Shown piece by piece: positions 17,465 to 27,542 of a stretch of 60,520 nt of DNA. How positions within the stretch are numbered: the stretch's first letter is position 1; the number at the start of each line of letters is the position of its first letter. The position numbers and the translations under genes are program-made. The stretch spans positions 1 through 60,520 of the forward strand of contig NYTH01000049.1 of assembly GCA_002683405.1 (NCBI GenBank), read 5' to 3'. This stretch comes from Salinisphaeraceae bacterium. GTDB lineage: Bacteria; Pseudomonadota; Gammaproteobacteria; Nevskiales; Salinisphaeraceae. The notes below the pieces were generated by a model that worked only from the letters and a program-made list of their open reading frames with translations, had not been told where the DNA came from and did no database searches.

Positions 17465-17512
17465 GCCGGGGTTTACAATAGTGCGAATATTCGCACTATT
17501 GTAAACCCCGGC
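17465..17512. repeat. 48-bp perfect palindrome upstream of the XRE-ImmA gene
   Basis: Symmetric about 17488/17489, with arms running from GCCGGGGTTTACAATAGTGC inward to GAAT/ATTC. All 24 pairs match. It ends 25 bp before the start codon of the XRE-ImmA/IrrE gene. As DNA it could be an operator; as RNA it would be a very stable hairpin just upstream of the ribosome site. It lacks a T tract on either strand, so it is not a normal terminator. Confidence 0.9.
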
Positions 17513-17537
17513 CGCTTCTTGGTCACGAGGTAGTTCC

Positions 17538-18581
17538 ATGATAGGCACACGCATTAAACAGGCCCGTCAGGCCGCATGCCTCTCGCTGCGCCAGGTGTCG
17601 GAGCGGATTAGCGTTAGCCATACTGCCGTTAGTAAATACGAGCGGGACGAGTTGACACCTAGTTCAACGACGCTAAACCAGCTTGCCAAAGTGCTTGATG
17701 TGACCGTCGACTACTTTCTGCGGCCAGCGCGAATCGAACTAACGAGCATTGAGTACCGCAGCCATAAAGGATTCTCTGAGCAGCTAGCTGCGCGTGTGAT
17801 AGCAGATGTATCTGATCAGGTCGAACGCCAGCTTGAGGTCTACGATTTACTGCCGGGGACGTTGCCTGATTTCCACCAGCCTCAATTGCCCAAGCGAATC
17901 GAAGATCTTGATGAAATAGACGCGCTGGCTACAAAGCTTCGTGAATTCTGGAAGTTGGGTCTCAACCCGATTCCGGACCTCGTGGACACGCTTGAGGAAC
18001 GCGGAGTAATTGTGCTCGTCTCCGACGTATTCGGCGCCAATACTTTTAGCGGACTTTCCGCTTGGGCCGGCAAAGTACCAGTGATTATCGTCAGCAGTGA
18101 ATGGCCTGGTGACCGGCAGCGCTTTACCGCCTGCCACGAGTTGGGCCATCTCATGTTGCACGGTCGGCTGTCAGAACATATAGATGAAGAAAAGGCTTGC
18201 GACCGCTTCGCGGGTGCTTTTCTTGCTCCCCGGCCAGCGGTGCTATCAGCACTCGGAAAAAGCCGCAAATGGTTGGACTATCGCGAACTTATGCTACTTA
18301 AGGACGAATACGGTCTAAGCATGGGAGCATGGCTATATCGTGCAAAAGATTGCGGCGTACTAACAGAGGGCAAGGCGGGTCAACATTTCGGTTTTTTTCG
18401 CAAGCGAGGGTGGCACGAGAAAGAGCCGAGCAACTACCCTAGCGAAACTCCACGCCGCTTCCCTCAAACAGTGTTTCGCGCCCTTGGCGAAAACATCATA
18501 GGGGAATCGAAGGCCATGGAACTGCTCTCCGCCCACCGGCTCGACCTAGTTCGTTTGCAAACCCATGTTATTGGTACATGA
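17538..18581 (+). CDS. XRE-ImmA/IrrE antitoxin (HTH plus zinc metallopeptidase-like)
   Basis: 347 residues. The N-terminal HTH_XRE covers about 5-60 (IKQARQAACLSLRQVSERI, then VSHTAVSKYERDE). A linker precedes a C-terminal ImmA/IrrE (COG2856) domain whose zinc site is CHELGHL at about 199-205. Proteins of this layout are phage-repressor-cleaving regulators or antitoxins. The following PIN gene overlaps by 17 bp, and this pair type is a known toxin-antitoxin arrangement. A short inverted repeat (17408-17429) and the 48-bp palindrome upstream are candidate operators. Confidence 0.92.
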   Translation: MIGTRIKQARQAACLSLRQVSERISVSHTAVSKYERDELTPSSTTLNQLAKVLDVTVDYFLRPARIELTSIEYRSHKGFSEQLAARVIADVSDQVERQLEVYDLLPGTLPDFHQPQLPKRIEDLDEIDALATKLREFWKLGLNPIPDLVDTLEERGVIVLVSDVFGANTFSGLSAWAGKVPVIIVSSEWPGDRQRFTACHELGHLMLHGRLSEHIDEEKACDRFAGAFLAPRPAVLSALGKSRKWLDYRELMLLKDEYGLSMGAWLYRAKDCGVLTEGKAGQHFGFFRKRGWHEKEPSNYPSETPRRFPQTVFRALGENIIGESKAMELLSAHRLDLVRLQTHVIGT

Positions 18582-19041
18582 TGCCAACGTATTAATCGAC
18601 TTGAGCGAGGGCGATTTGCTTGCCGCTTTGTTCGCGGGGCCTTGGCGAATCGTTACTCCTAATGCCTTGTTTTACAGAGAACTGGAAAACAGCCATGCCG
18701 AGTTCATTGACTTTGGGCTGGAATTGCTGGAGGTCCACGGAGAATGGGTACTCCGTTCGACGCAGTGGCACGGCGCTTACCCCAAAACTAGCGCCATGGA
18801 CCGTTTGTGCTTGGCACTGGCGCTGCAGGAAAATTGCCCACTCATAACCGGTGATGCGCAACTGAAAACCGCCGCCGAAGCTGAAGGCTGCACCGTTCAC
18901 GGCACGATCTGGTTAATAGAAAATCTGGTTGAGACGGAAATTGTCTCAAGAGCACAGGCTCTGGCCGGCTACGACGCAATGGAAAACGCTGGCCGCAGGC
19001 TGCCTTTCGGACGTGCCCGTAGGCGCCTTCGCGAGGAATAA
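18565..19041 (+). CDS. PIN-domain toxin-like ribonuclease
   Basis: 158 residues with the PIN-fold order: Asp in LLVHDANVLIDL, a Glu in YRELEN, Asp in SAMDRLCLALAL and Asp in ITGDAQLKTAAE, giving the acidic metal-binding centre. PIN toxins cleave RNA. Partnership with the overlapping XRE-ImmA gene marks it as the toxin of a type II pair. The C-terminal about 25 residues (RRLPFGRARRRLREE) are basic and extend past the domain. The target RNA is unknown. Confidence 0.88.
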   Translation: MLLVHDANVLIDLSEGDLLAALFAGPWRIVTPNALFYRELENSHAEFIDFGLELLEVHGEWVLRSTQWHGAYPKTSAMDRLCLALALQENCPLITGDAQLKTAAEAEGCTVHGTIWLIENLVETEIVSRAQALAGYDAMENAGRRLPFGRARRRLREE

Positions 19042-19373
19042 GCCGAATTACCGCGACGACCGCCCCCGGGTACCGGCTCGACAAGCACCTGATTGCAAGG
19101 CTGTTAGCCACCGGCCAAGCCTCAAAATAGGGTAGCAACACCAGCTCGTTCGGACCATCTTTTTTAATTTAGGATATTGATATCGAGTTACCCAGATGTA
19201 GCGGGCCTTTTGATACGAAAAATCACGGTGCCAGATATCAACAGCGACCAAATAGAAAGAGACTAGGTGTGATATCGGTAGCTTAATTTCTTAATCTTTA
19301 TAGTAAATAGCCCGAAATTTCAGCCGACCGACCGAAGCGATCTGAGTACCGACGTTATGGGGAGATAACGAGC
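19042..19373. other. gene-free stretch before the restriction operon
   Basis: No coding region recognised. From about 19155 it is clearly AT-richer and holds three GATATC sites or their degenerate forms and a TATAGT-type -10 candidate near 19300. It probably carries the hsdR promoter. The final 15 bp contain GGGGAG, the ribosome site for the GTG start of hsdR. Confidence 0.5.
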
Positions 19374-21764
19374 GTGAGCACACTTAATAAAAAAGCACTC
19401 AGCGAACGCGACATCTGCACAAAATTCATCACTCCGGCCTTGCAGGAATCCGGTTGGGATATCCACACTCAAGTCCTCGAAGAAGTCTCGTTTACCGCCG
19501 GCCGCATCATCGTGCGTGGCCGTCTTCATGCTCGCGGTCAAAAGCGTCGTGCTGACTACGTGCTCAGCTTCCAAAAGAATCAGCCCATCGCGGTTATTGA
19601 GGCCAAGGACAACAAGCACAGCCTGGGCGATGGCATGCAACAGGCGCTGGCCTACAGCGATGCGCTCGATACGCCTTTCGTCTTCAGCTCGAATGGGGCG
19701 GGCTTCTTGTTTCACGATCGGACAGGCTTGTCGCCGCAAACCGAAACCACGCTGACGCTGGATCAGTTCCCTTCACCACAGACGCTTTGGGAGCGCTACT
19801 GCCGGTACAAAGGCATCGATATCGAAGCGCGAAAGACTGTCGAGCAGCCCTATTACGACGATGGCAGTGGACGCGCCCCGCGCTATTACCAGTACGTGGC
19901 TATCAACCGCACCGTGGAAGCGGTAGCCAAGGGTCAAGAGCGCATCCTGCTGGTAATGGCCACAGGAACCGGAAAGACCTACACGGCCTTTCAGATCATC
20001 TGGCGCCTGTGGAAGTCGGGTCGCAAGAAGCGAATCCTTTTCCTGGCCGACCGCAACATCCTCGTCGACCAGACCAAGAACAACGACTTCAAGCCCTTTG
20101 GTCAGGCGATGACCAAGGTGACGAATCGCACGGTCGACAAGTCCTACGAGATCTATCTGTCGCTGTACCAGGCTGTCACCGGTACCGACGAAGATAGGAA
20201 CATCTATAAACAGTTCTCGCCGGATTTCTTCGATCTTATCGTCATCGACGAATGCCATCGTGGCAGCGCAGCGGTCGACTCGGCATGGCGGGCCATTCTC
20301 GATTATTTCTCGAGTGCCACGCACATCGGCCTGACGGCCACGCCCAAGGAGACCAAAGAAGTCTCCAATATCGATTACTTCGGTGAGCCGGTCTACACCT
20401 ACTCGCTAAAGCAGGGCATTGAGGATGGTTTCCTAGCACCCTACAAGGTGGTGCGCGTCGATATCGACAAAGACCTTCAAGGTTGGCGCCCCAGCAAAGG
20501 CCAGACCGATAAGCACGGCGAGCTGATCGATGATCGCATCTACAACCAGAAAGATTTCGATCGTAATCTGGTTCTGGAGAAGCGCACCGAAGTTGTGGCC
20601 GCGAAGATCACGGAGTTCCTTGAACGTACCGACCCGTATCAGAAGACCATCGTTTTCTGCGAAGACATCGACCATGCCGAGCGCATGCGCCAAGCCTTGA
20701 TAAACCTCAACCCCAAGCGGGTAGCTGAGAACCGTAAATACGTGATGCGCATCACCGGCGATGAAAACGAGGGCAAAGCCGAGCTCGATAATTTCATCAA
20801 TCCGGAAGAGCGATACCCCGTCATCGCCACTACCAGCAAACTAATGACCACCGGTGTGGATGCCAAGACCTGCAAGGTCATTGCTCTGGATCAACGCATC
20901 CAGAGCATGACCGAATTCAAGCAGATCATCGGCCGCGGCACCCGTATCGACGACGACTACAACAAGCACTGGTTCACGATTCTGGATTTCAAAAAGGCCA
21001 CCGAACTGTTCGCCGATCCGGATTTCGATGGCGACCCGGTGAAGGTGTACGAACCGGACATTGGGCAGCCCATCAATCCCGATGATGAAAATCCAGCGGG
21101 TGAGATCAACGAAGAACCGAGTGATTACGGCGCCGGTGACGGGGAGCCCTGGGCCAATGACGACACTCCGGACAGCGATGACGAAAGCGGCAAGCGCATT
21201 AAGTACGTCGTTGGCGATGTGGATGTGTCGGTCATCGCCGAGCGCATGCAGTATCTCGGCCCGGACGGCAGGCTCATCACCGAAAGCCTCAAGGACTACA
21301 CCCGCAAACGGGTGCTGGAGCAGTTTGCATCGCTGGATGAGTTCCTGCGCCGCTGGACAGATGCCGAGCGTAAGCAAACCATCATCGAAGAACTGGCCGA
21401 TGCCGGCGTGTTTTGGGAAGATCTGATCGCCGACGTGAGGAAGAAGCTGGGCGAAGACCCCGACCCCTTCGATGTGATCTGTCACATCGTATTCGACCAG
21501 CCACCGCTCAGCCGCAAGCAGCGCGCTGAGCAGCTGCGCCGCACCGGCTACTTCGACAAATACGAAGGCGCTGCTCGCCAAGTGCTGGATGCCCTGCTGA
21601 GCAAATATACCGATGCCGGCATTGAACACATCGAAGATGTGAAAGTGCTGCGCCTCGATCCATTCCGACAAATGGGCTCCCCCATCGAGCTGATCGGTGC
21701 TTTTGGCGGCAAGTCAGATTATCTGGAAGCGCTGCAAGACTTTGAAAAGGCGTTGTACAACTAA
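19374..21764 (+). CDS. hsdR: type I restriction enzyme, R subunit
   Basis: 796 residues with a GTG start after GGGGAGATAACGA. The N-terminal nuclease domain has the PD-(D/E)xK signature RADYVLSF, then IAVIEAKD (about residues 57-82). The SF2 motor follows: Walker [10 protein letters not shown] at about 200-208, DEAD-type DECH (VIDECHRG) at about 293, TATPKE at about 322 and IIGRGTR near 520. The C-terminal EcoEI_R-type domain binds the rest of the complex. It is the first gene of an hsdR-HNH-hsdM-hsdS operon and looks intact. The size suits the EcoEI/type IB group. Confidence 0.96.
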   Translation: MSTLNKKALSERDICTKFITPALQESGWDIHTQVLEEVSFTAGRIIVRGRLHARGQKRRADYVLSFQKNQPIAVIEAKDNKHSLGDGMQQALAYSDALDTPFVFSSNGAGFLFHDRTGLSPQTETTLTLDQFPSPQTLWERYCRYKGIDIEARKTVEQPYYDDGSGRAPRYYQYVAINRTVEAVAKGQERILLVMATGTGKTYTAFQIIWRLWKSGRKKRILFLADRNILVDQTKNNDFKPFGQAMTKVTNRTVDKSYEIYLSLYQAVTGTDEDRNIYKQFSPDFFDLIVIDECHRGSAAVDSAWRAILDYFSSATHIGLTATPKETKEVSNIDYFGEPVYTYSLKQGIEDGFLAPYKVVRVDIDKDLQGWRPSKGQTDKHGELIDDRIYNQKDFDRNLVLEKRTEVVAAKITEFLERTDPYQKTIVFCEDIDHAERMRQALINLNPKRVAENRKYVMRITGDENEGKAELDNFINPEERYPVIATTSKLMTTGVDAKTCKVIALDQRIQSMTEFKQIIGRGTRIDDDYNKHWFTILDFKKATELFADPDFDGDPVKVYEPDIGQPINPDDENPAGEINEEPSDYGAGDGEPWANDDTPDSDDESGKRIKYVVGDVDVSVIAERMQYLGPDGRLITESLKDYTRKRVLEQFASLDEFLRRWTDAERKQTIIEELADAGVFWEDLIADVRKKLGEDPDPFDVICHIVFDQPPLSRKQRAEQLRRTGYFDKYEGAARQVLDALLSKYTDAGIEHIEDVKVLRLDPFRQMGSPIELIGAFGGKSDYLEALQDFEKALYN

Positions 21765-22589
21765 ATGCTCAACTCATCGGATATCGAACAGGAGCTCGAG
21801 CGGCAAGGCTTTTCCCGAGTCCCAGGCAAAGAAGCGCGAATTCATGAATTCAAGCGCGGGGCCCTCAAGCTTTACGTCAAGACTCCCTCAAAAAAAAGCA
21901 AGACGGGCTACGTCTCCAAAGCGCCCCTGGTCATTCACCCCAAGCACATGGCGCAGCGGACGGAATTGAAAAAGGTTGCGGGCGTCGAGGTTAACTGGGA
22001 CGCGCGCTACAACAACTCCAATCTGCGGGCATTCCCCAAGCATCCGCGGCCCAGTAGCGGCGATCAGTACTACGGTTATGCAGTTGATGTGGCGTCGCTT
22101 GAATCGCTCGTCCGCCTTCTTGAGGTGCTCACGGGCGGAACGAGCGCCCTACTGACTAATCCGCTGGATGACATTGATGCGGCCTCCGATTTGCCGGAAG
22201 ACCCGACTCAGCGCAAGACGCTGATCGAAGCGCGCATCGGCCAGGGGCAATTCCGCAGAGATCTCATCGACTACTGGGGGCAATGTGCTGTCACCGGGCT
22301 TGATGAGCCGCTGCTATTGCGTGCGTCGCACATCAAGCCTTGGGCCAAGAGTGACAATCGCGAGCGACTCGAACCCTGCAATGGCCTTCTACTCTCCGCA
22401 AATCTCGATGCCGCCTTCGACGCCGGCTTGATCAGTTTCGCAAGCGATGGCCGCATTCTCATCAGCAGCGCCTTCACCCAACACGCAGCCGCCGGCATCG
22501 AGACCGATATGCGCCTTAGGAAAATCACAACAACGCATGCTGCCTACCTCGCCTGGCATCGCGACAACGTCTTTAAGGGCAAGGCATGA
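21765..22589 (+). CDS. HNH endonuclease embedded in the type I RM operon
   Basis: 274 residues, ATG immediately after the hsdR stop codon and overlapping hsdM by 4 bp. The N-terminal half (about 1-115) is a basic domain with KRGALKLYVKTPSKKS and YYGYAVDVASLESL. The C-terminal HNH domain of the HNH_2 (PF13391) type shows CAVTGLDEPLLLRASHIKPWA then CNGLLLSANLDAAFDAGLI. HNH_2 proteins occur as defence nucleases. The tight coupling to hsdR and hsdM suggests it works with or is regulated together with the RM system (inference). Confidence 0.9.
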   Translation: MLNSSDIEQELERQGFSRVPGKEARIHEFKRGALKLYVKTPSKKSKTGYVSKAPLVIHPKHMAQRTELKKVAGVEVNWDARYNNSNLRAFPKHPRPSSGDQYYGYAVDVASLESLVRLLEVLTGGTSALLTNPLDDIDAASDLPEDPTQRKTLIEARIGQGQFRRDLIDYWGQCAVTGLDEPLLLRASHIKPWAKSDNRERLEPCNGLLLSANLDAAFDAGLISFASDGRILISSAFTQHAAAGIETDMRLRKITTTHAAYLAWHRDNVFKGKA

Positions 22590-24064
22590 CCATCAGCACG
22601 ACCATCGAATCTATTCAAAAGACCATGCGCAAGGATGCCGGCGTCGACGGCGACGCCCAGCGCATCGGCCAGCTCGTCTGGATGCTCTTCCTCAAGATTT
22701 ACGATGACCGCGAAACCGAGTGGGAGCTATTCGACGACGATTACGTCTCGCCGATTCCCGAAGAGCTGCGCTGGCGTACCTGGGCGGCCGACCCGGAAGG
22801 CATCACCGGCAATGAGCTGAAGGCCTTCGTCGACAACACCCTGTTCCCCGGCTTGCAAAACCTGCAAGCCCGTGGTGATGATTATCGCGGTGTGGCCATT
22901 CGCAGCGTGTTCGAAGATGCCTATAACTACATGAAGTCCGGCCAGTTGATGCGCCAAGTCATCAACAAGCTGCAAGAGGGCATCAACTTCAACAAGATGC
23001 AGGAGCGCCATGCGCTGGGCGATGCCTACGAGCAAATCCTCAAGGACCTGCAAAGCGCCGGCAATGCGGGCGAGTTCTACACCCCGCGCGCGGTCACCGA
23101 ATTCATGGTCAACCGCGCCGACCCCAAGCTGGACGAAATCGTGATGGACCCGGCCTGCGGTACCGGCGGTTTTCTCACCTGCAGCATCGAGCACAAGCGC
23201 AAGCATTATGTGAGCACCCCGCAGGATGCCGCCGTGCTTCAGCGCAGCATCCGGGGCGTGGAGAAAAAGCCGCTGCCGCATCTGCTGGCCACCACCAACA
23301 TGATTCTGCACGGCATCGAAGTACCGGATCAGATTCGTCACGACAACACCCTGGCGCGCCCGCTAATCAGCTGGGGGCCGAAAGATCGCGTGGACGTGAT
23401 CGTGGCCAACCCGCCCTTCGGCGGCATGGAAGAAGACGGCATCGAAACCAACTTCCCGCAAGCCTTCCGCACGCGCGAAACCGCCGACTTGTTCCTTACC
23501 CTGTTCATCCATCTGCTCAAGGATGGCGGCCGCGCCGCCGTGGTGCTGCCAGACGGCTTTCTGTTCGGCGAAGGCATGAAAACCCGCCTCAAGGAAAAGC
23601 TGCTGCAAGACTGCAACCTGCACACCATCGTGCGCTTACCCAACGGCGTGTTCGCACCCTACACCGGCATCAAGACCAACCTGCTGTTCTTCACCAAGGG
23701 CAAGCCCACCGAAAGCATCTGGTACTACGAGCACCCGTATCCCGAGGGCTACAAGAGCTACAGCAAAACCAAGCCCATGCGCTTCGAGGAATTCGCCCCC
23801 GAGATCGCCTGGTGGGGGAAAGAAGCCGACGGCTTTGCCAGCCGGGAGGAAAACGAATTCGCCTGGCAGGTCAGCCTGGAAGACATCAAAGCCCGCAACT
23901 ACAACCTGGATATCAAGAATCCGCATCAGGGCGAGCAGATCAGCCACGACCCGGACGAACTGTTGCAGCAATACGCCGCCCAGCAGCAGGAGATTCAGGG
24001 CATCCGCGACCAGCTCAAGAACATTTTGGCTGAAGCCCTGGCGGGCGGGAGCCAGGCGGGATGA
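22586..24064 (+). CDS. hsdM: type I DNA methyltransferase, M subunit
   Basis: 492 residues. An N-terminal four-helix HsdM_N domain (TIESIQKTMRKDAGVDGDAQ) is followed by an adenine N6-methyltransferase domain with motif I DPACGTGGF at about 190 and motif IV NPPFGG at about 275. Length and order are those of the family. It transfers methyl from S-adenosylmethionine to adenine in the site read by HsdS and joins HsdR for restriction. An 82-bp gap separates it from hsdS. Confidence 0.97.
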   Translation: MTISTTIESIQKTMRKDAGVDGDAQRIGQLVWMLFLKIYDDRETEWELFDDDYVSPIPEELRWRTWAADPEGITGNELKAFVDNTLFPGLQNLQARGDDYRGVAIRSVFEDAYNYMKSGQLMRQVINKLQEGINFNKMQERHALGDAYEQILKDLQSAGNAGEFYTPRAVTEFMVNRADPKLDEIVMDPACGTGGFLTCSIEHKRKHYVSTPQDAAVLQRSIRGVEKKPLPHLLATTNMILHGIEVPDQIRHDNTLARPLISWGPKDRVDVIVANPPFGGMEEDGIETNFPQAFRTRETADLFLTLFIHLLKDGGRAAVVLPDGFLFGEGMKTRLKEKLLQDCNLHTIVRLPNGVFAPYTGIKTNLLFFTKGKPTESIWYYEHPYPEGYKSYSKTKPMRFEEFAPEIAWWGKEADGFASREENEFAWQVSLEDIKARNYNLDIKNPHQGEQISHDPDELLQQYAAQQQEIQGIRDQLKNILAEALAGGSQAG

Positions 24065-24146
24065 GGGCAGCAACTACCGAGGATTTCTCGGCTGTACCAG
24101 CCGAAGTCCGGTCACTGATCCGTGGTGGGTTGGTGGAGAACGGCGC

Positions 24147-25871
24147 ATGAGCGTGGAAAAACTCATCACCGAGAATCTGGAACTGTGGACCGGAGCCGCC
24201 ACGCAGAAAAGTGCCAGCGGACGGGGCAGCAGTTCCAAGCGTGAACTGACCGGCATCAGAAAGCTGCGGGAGCTGATTCTGGAATTGGCGGTGCGAGGGA
24301 AGTTGGTGCCGCAGGATTCTAGCGATGAGCCTGCTGAGCAGCTTTTAGAAGCGTTGGATCAAGGCAAAGTTGTAAGGGGATTCGGCGACTGCCTAATTTC
24401 TGACTCAAACCTTCCTGCGGGTTGGGCAATTGCTCCGCTCACCAACTTTGGCTCATTCGCTGGAGGAAAAACACCAAGCAAGGCGAAGGCGGAGTACTGG
24501 GAAGGCGATATACCTTGGGTGTCGCCTAAGGACATGTCGGCTGATGAAGTCCTCGGTGCTGAGGACCATGTAGCGCAAAGCGCCGTTGATGATGGTCTTG
24601 CACTTCACCCAGCTGGATCGATCCTGATCGTAGTGCGAAGCGGGATACTTCGTCGCAAGCTGCCCGTTGCCATCGCTCGAATCGATTGTACGGTCAATCA
24701 GGATTTGAAAGTCTTGCGTCTGAAAGCCCACGCTTACGGCGAGTATTTACGCCTGATGTTGCTGGGGTTTGAGTCTTTTATTCTTGAGAACCTTACCAAG
24801 ACAGGCGTGACGGTTGAGAGCGTCAAGTTTCGAGAATTTGCCGCTCAGCCTTTTCCAATCCCACCCATCGCCGAACAACACCGCATCGTCCAGAAAGTCG
24901 ACGAACTCATGGCGCTCTGCGATCAGCTGGAGCAGCAAACCGGCGACCAGATTGAAGCCCACGAGCGGCTGGTCGACACCCTGCTCGACACCCTCACCCG
25001 CGCCGCCAACGCCACCGAACTCGCCGAAAACTGGGCCCGCGTCCAGCAGCATTTCGACACCCTGTTCACCACCGAACACAGCATCGACCGCCTCAAGCAA
25101 ACCATCCTCCAACTCGCTGTGATGGGGCGGTTGGTGCCTCATGACCCTGACGACGACTCTGTTCCTTCAATCCTTGAAGGTGTCGCAAGTATGAGAAAAG
25201 ACCTGCGCGCCAAGAAGAAGATCAGCCCGGAGAAGGGAATCGTTGATGACCGGGGTCTCGAAGCCCCTAAGGCGCCGATTCCTCCGAATTGGAAATGGTG
25301 TCGTCTTTCGGATATCGCAACGGTTGTTCGAGGAGGTTCACCACGGCCGGCTGGGGATCCGAAATTTTATGAGGGGGACATCCCATTTCTGAAGGTGGCC
25401 GATGTAACACGCGCAAAGGGAAAGTTTGTCGAGGGTTACACGGCAACTATCAAGGAAGCTGGCCTGAGCAAAACTCGATTCATCGATGTGCGCACTGTCC
25501 TGCTTTCAAATAGCGGGGCAACTTTGGGGATACCTGCAATCTGTGATTTTCCAGCAACGTTCAACGATGGAATCGCTGCGTTTATCTATCTTGCAGACGG
25601 CGTGGACGACGAATTCTTGCACTTGTATTTGCGTTCGAAGACTCAATGGTTCATCGAGTTTGCTTCACGAGGACAGGGCCAACCGAATCTCAATACAGAT
25701 ATCATCCGAGCAACCTGGTTTCCATTGCCGCCCTTGGAAGAGCAGCGAAGGATCGTTGCGAGAGTGGACGAGCTCATGACTATGTGCGATTCACTCGATA
25801 TGCAATTTGGTGAGGCAAATCAAACCTTAGGTCAGCTCGCGAGCGTAGTTGTCGAGCAGGTTGTCCAGTAA
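24147..25871 (+). CDS. hsdS: type I restriction-modification specificity subunit
   Basis: 574 residues from ATG 24147, which has GGTGGAGAA upstream; the longer frame back to 23835 is out of frame with hsdM and not coding. There are two target-recognition domains (about 80-240 and 360-545), each ending in PIPPIAEQHRIVQKVDEL or the matching PLPPLEEQRRIVARVDEL. A conserved coiled coil separates them. The N-terminal extension of about 75 residues contains a LRELILELAVRGKLVPQD motif, repeated at about 325 (LKQTILQLAVMGRLVPHD). Two unlike TRDs recognise a bipartite DNA site. Confidence 0.94.
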   Translation: MSVEKLITENLELWTGAATQKSASGRGSSSKRELTGIRKLRELILELAVRGKLVPQDSSDEPAEQLLEALDQGKVVRGFGDCLISDSNLPAGWAIAPLTNFGSFAGGKTPSKAKAEYWEGDIPWVSPKDMSADEVLGAEDHVAQSAVDDGLALHPAGSILIVVRSGILRRKLPVAIARIDCTVNQDLKVLRLKAHAYGEYLRLMLLGFESFILENLTKTGVTVESVKFREFAAQPFPIPPIAEQHRIVQKVDELMALCDQLEQQTGDQIEAHERLVDTLLDTLTRAANATELAENWARVQQHFDTLFTTEHSIDRLKQTILQLAVMGRLVPHDPDDDSVPSILEGVASMRKDLRAKKKISPEKGIVDDRGLEAPKAPIPPNWKWCRLSDIATVVRGGSPRPAGDPKFYEGDIPFLKVADVTRAKGKFVEGYTATIKEAGLSKTRFIDVRTVLLSNSGATLGIPAICDFPATFNDGIAAFIYLADGVDDEFLHLYLRSKTQWFIEFASRGQGQPNLNTDIIRATWFPLPPLEEQRRIVARVDELMTMCDSLDMQFGEANQTLGQLASVVVEQVVQ

Positions 25872-26961
25872 TGGTAATCGAACAAGGCATCTGGAAAATC
25901 GGCGACCAGTCGCAACAACTGAAACCCGCCGCCCTGGCCGACGAGTCCCTGCTGGAAAACATGGTGATGAAGGACGTCGCCATCCTGAATCCAGACTGGC
26001 TGCTGATCGGCCGGCAGGTGCGCACTAGCTACGACAAGCTGATTGATCTGCTGGCGGTGGATGCCAACGGCTCCATCATCATCGTCGAACTCAAGCGCCA
26101 GAAAACACCCCGCGATGTGGTGGCGCAAGCCATCGACTACGCCTCCTGGGTCGTCAAGCTCAGCGATTCCGACATTGTCGACATCTACCTCGGCTTCGCC
26201 GAAAAATACCAGCAACCACCGCCACCCTGGACGAGGCCTTCCAGGCCAAATTCCGCACCCCACTGGCCGATGTCACCATCAACGACAGCCATCAGATGGT
26301 TGTCGTCGCAACACATTTGGATGCCAGCACGGAACGCATCATCAACTACCTCAACCACCACGTCCAGATCGCCATCAACGCTCTGTTTTTCTCTGCCTTC
26401 GAAGACGCCGGCAACCAGTACCTCAGCCGCGCCTGGATGATCGACCCGATTGAGTCCACCGAACGCGCCGTCACCAAAGCCCGCAAAGAACCCTGGAACG
26501 GCGAGTTCTACGTTTCTTTCCGCCAAGACCGCCCCTGGGAAGACGCCCGCCGCCTCGGCTACATCGCCGGCGGGGGCGGCAGTTGGTATTCCAAAACGCT
26601 CGGCATGCTTTCCGAAGGCGATCGCGTTTGGGTGAATATTCCCGGCCAAGGCTACGTCGGTGTTGGCATCGTCACAGGCGAAAGATGCCGCGCCGAGCAG
26701 TATCGTTTCAGCACCGAGATCGGCGAGAAGACGCTGCTGGAAGTGCCGCTGGTTGAGTCGTATAGCAACCTGAATGCTGACGCCGCTGACGATGAAGCGG
26801 AATACCTCGTTCCCGTCCGCTGGCTGCACACCGTCGACCGCGATAAAGCCTTCTCAGAAGTCGGCCTGTTCGGTAACCAGAACACCGTCTGTAAACCGAC
26901 CACACCAAAGTGGCGACATACGGTAAACCGCCTGAGGTCGGTTTGGAGGGTAGCTGACTAG
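25871..26961 (+). pseudogene. RecB/NucS-like nuclease gene, frameshifted
   Basis: The start overlaps the hsdS stop (TAATG). The first 115 codons encode a nuclease domain with LIDLLAVDANGSIIIVELKR (Asp, Glu-x-Lys of the PD-(D/E)xK fold, as in NucS/DUF91). Near 26216-26221 the frame moves: TLDEAFQAKF and the later 220-residue region continue in another frame and end at 26961. One missing base in a C-rich CCACCGCC run explains it. The two halves together would make about 363 residues. It is either a recent pseudogene, a sequencing error, or programmed slippage; I favour the first two. Confidence 0.8.
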
Positions 26962-27542
26962 ATGGGCAGCTCAACTCCCGGTACGTCGTAAAGCCATAAC
27001 GCCGGTGAAGGCCATACTAGCGCCGGATCAGCACGAGGGAAGCGGGAAAGAGGCTTCTTCCGCAAGCTGCCTCCTCCAGCGGATAGCAATAAGTAGCCCG
27101 CTGTGAAACGTGAGCGTCGTCCGCAGCATGAGTGCCACCGGCTACTGTGGCGGCAATGCTGCTGAAGGCGAGGGCTTTTTCGGAATACTCAGGCTTACGT
27201 GTCAGCCCCTGCCGGTCATGCCAACGAGGATCTCGTTCGTCGACTCAATCAATTCGGCTCTGATCGTGCGCAATTCAGCGCACGCGAGCGCGTATAGCGC
27301 GAATTTTATGTTCATTTGCACGAATTTCCGTCAAAAATATTGATGACAATTAATTTTTACTCATCAAAACAATGGTTTACGATATTTTTTCTCGCACCAA
27401 AGATTGCTCAAAAGACTAAATAATTGCTTCCTATATATACGATAAGTAATTTTTTGCGTATTTTTGCCCGAACGCTCACAGGCCGAGGATTGCTCTAGCA
27501 GAAAGCTCTGGCTTCTAATGTAATCAAGCGCAAAGCAAACCG
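26962..27542. other. gene-free stretch with a strongly AT-rich block
   Basis: No gene recognised. The part from about 27290 to 27480 is very AT-rich for this genome and includes TTGATGA at 27340-27346 and TCATCAA at 27361-27367 as inverted arms, and a TATATATACGATAAG stretch. This looks like horizontally acquired regulatory DNA or a silenced (H-NS-type) region. It lies upstream of a small acidic hypothetical protein. Confidence 0.5.

Noticed and set aside
23835-24146. Upstream extension of hsdS inside hsdM
   Set aside because: Open by chance in another frame of hsdM; the sequence is Arg/Ser-rich and family start is at 24147.
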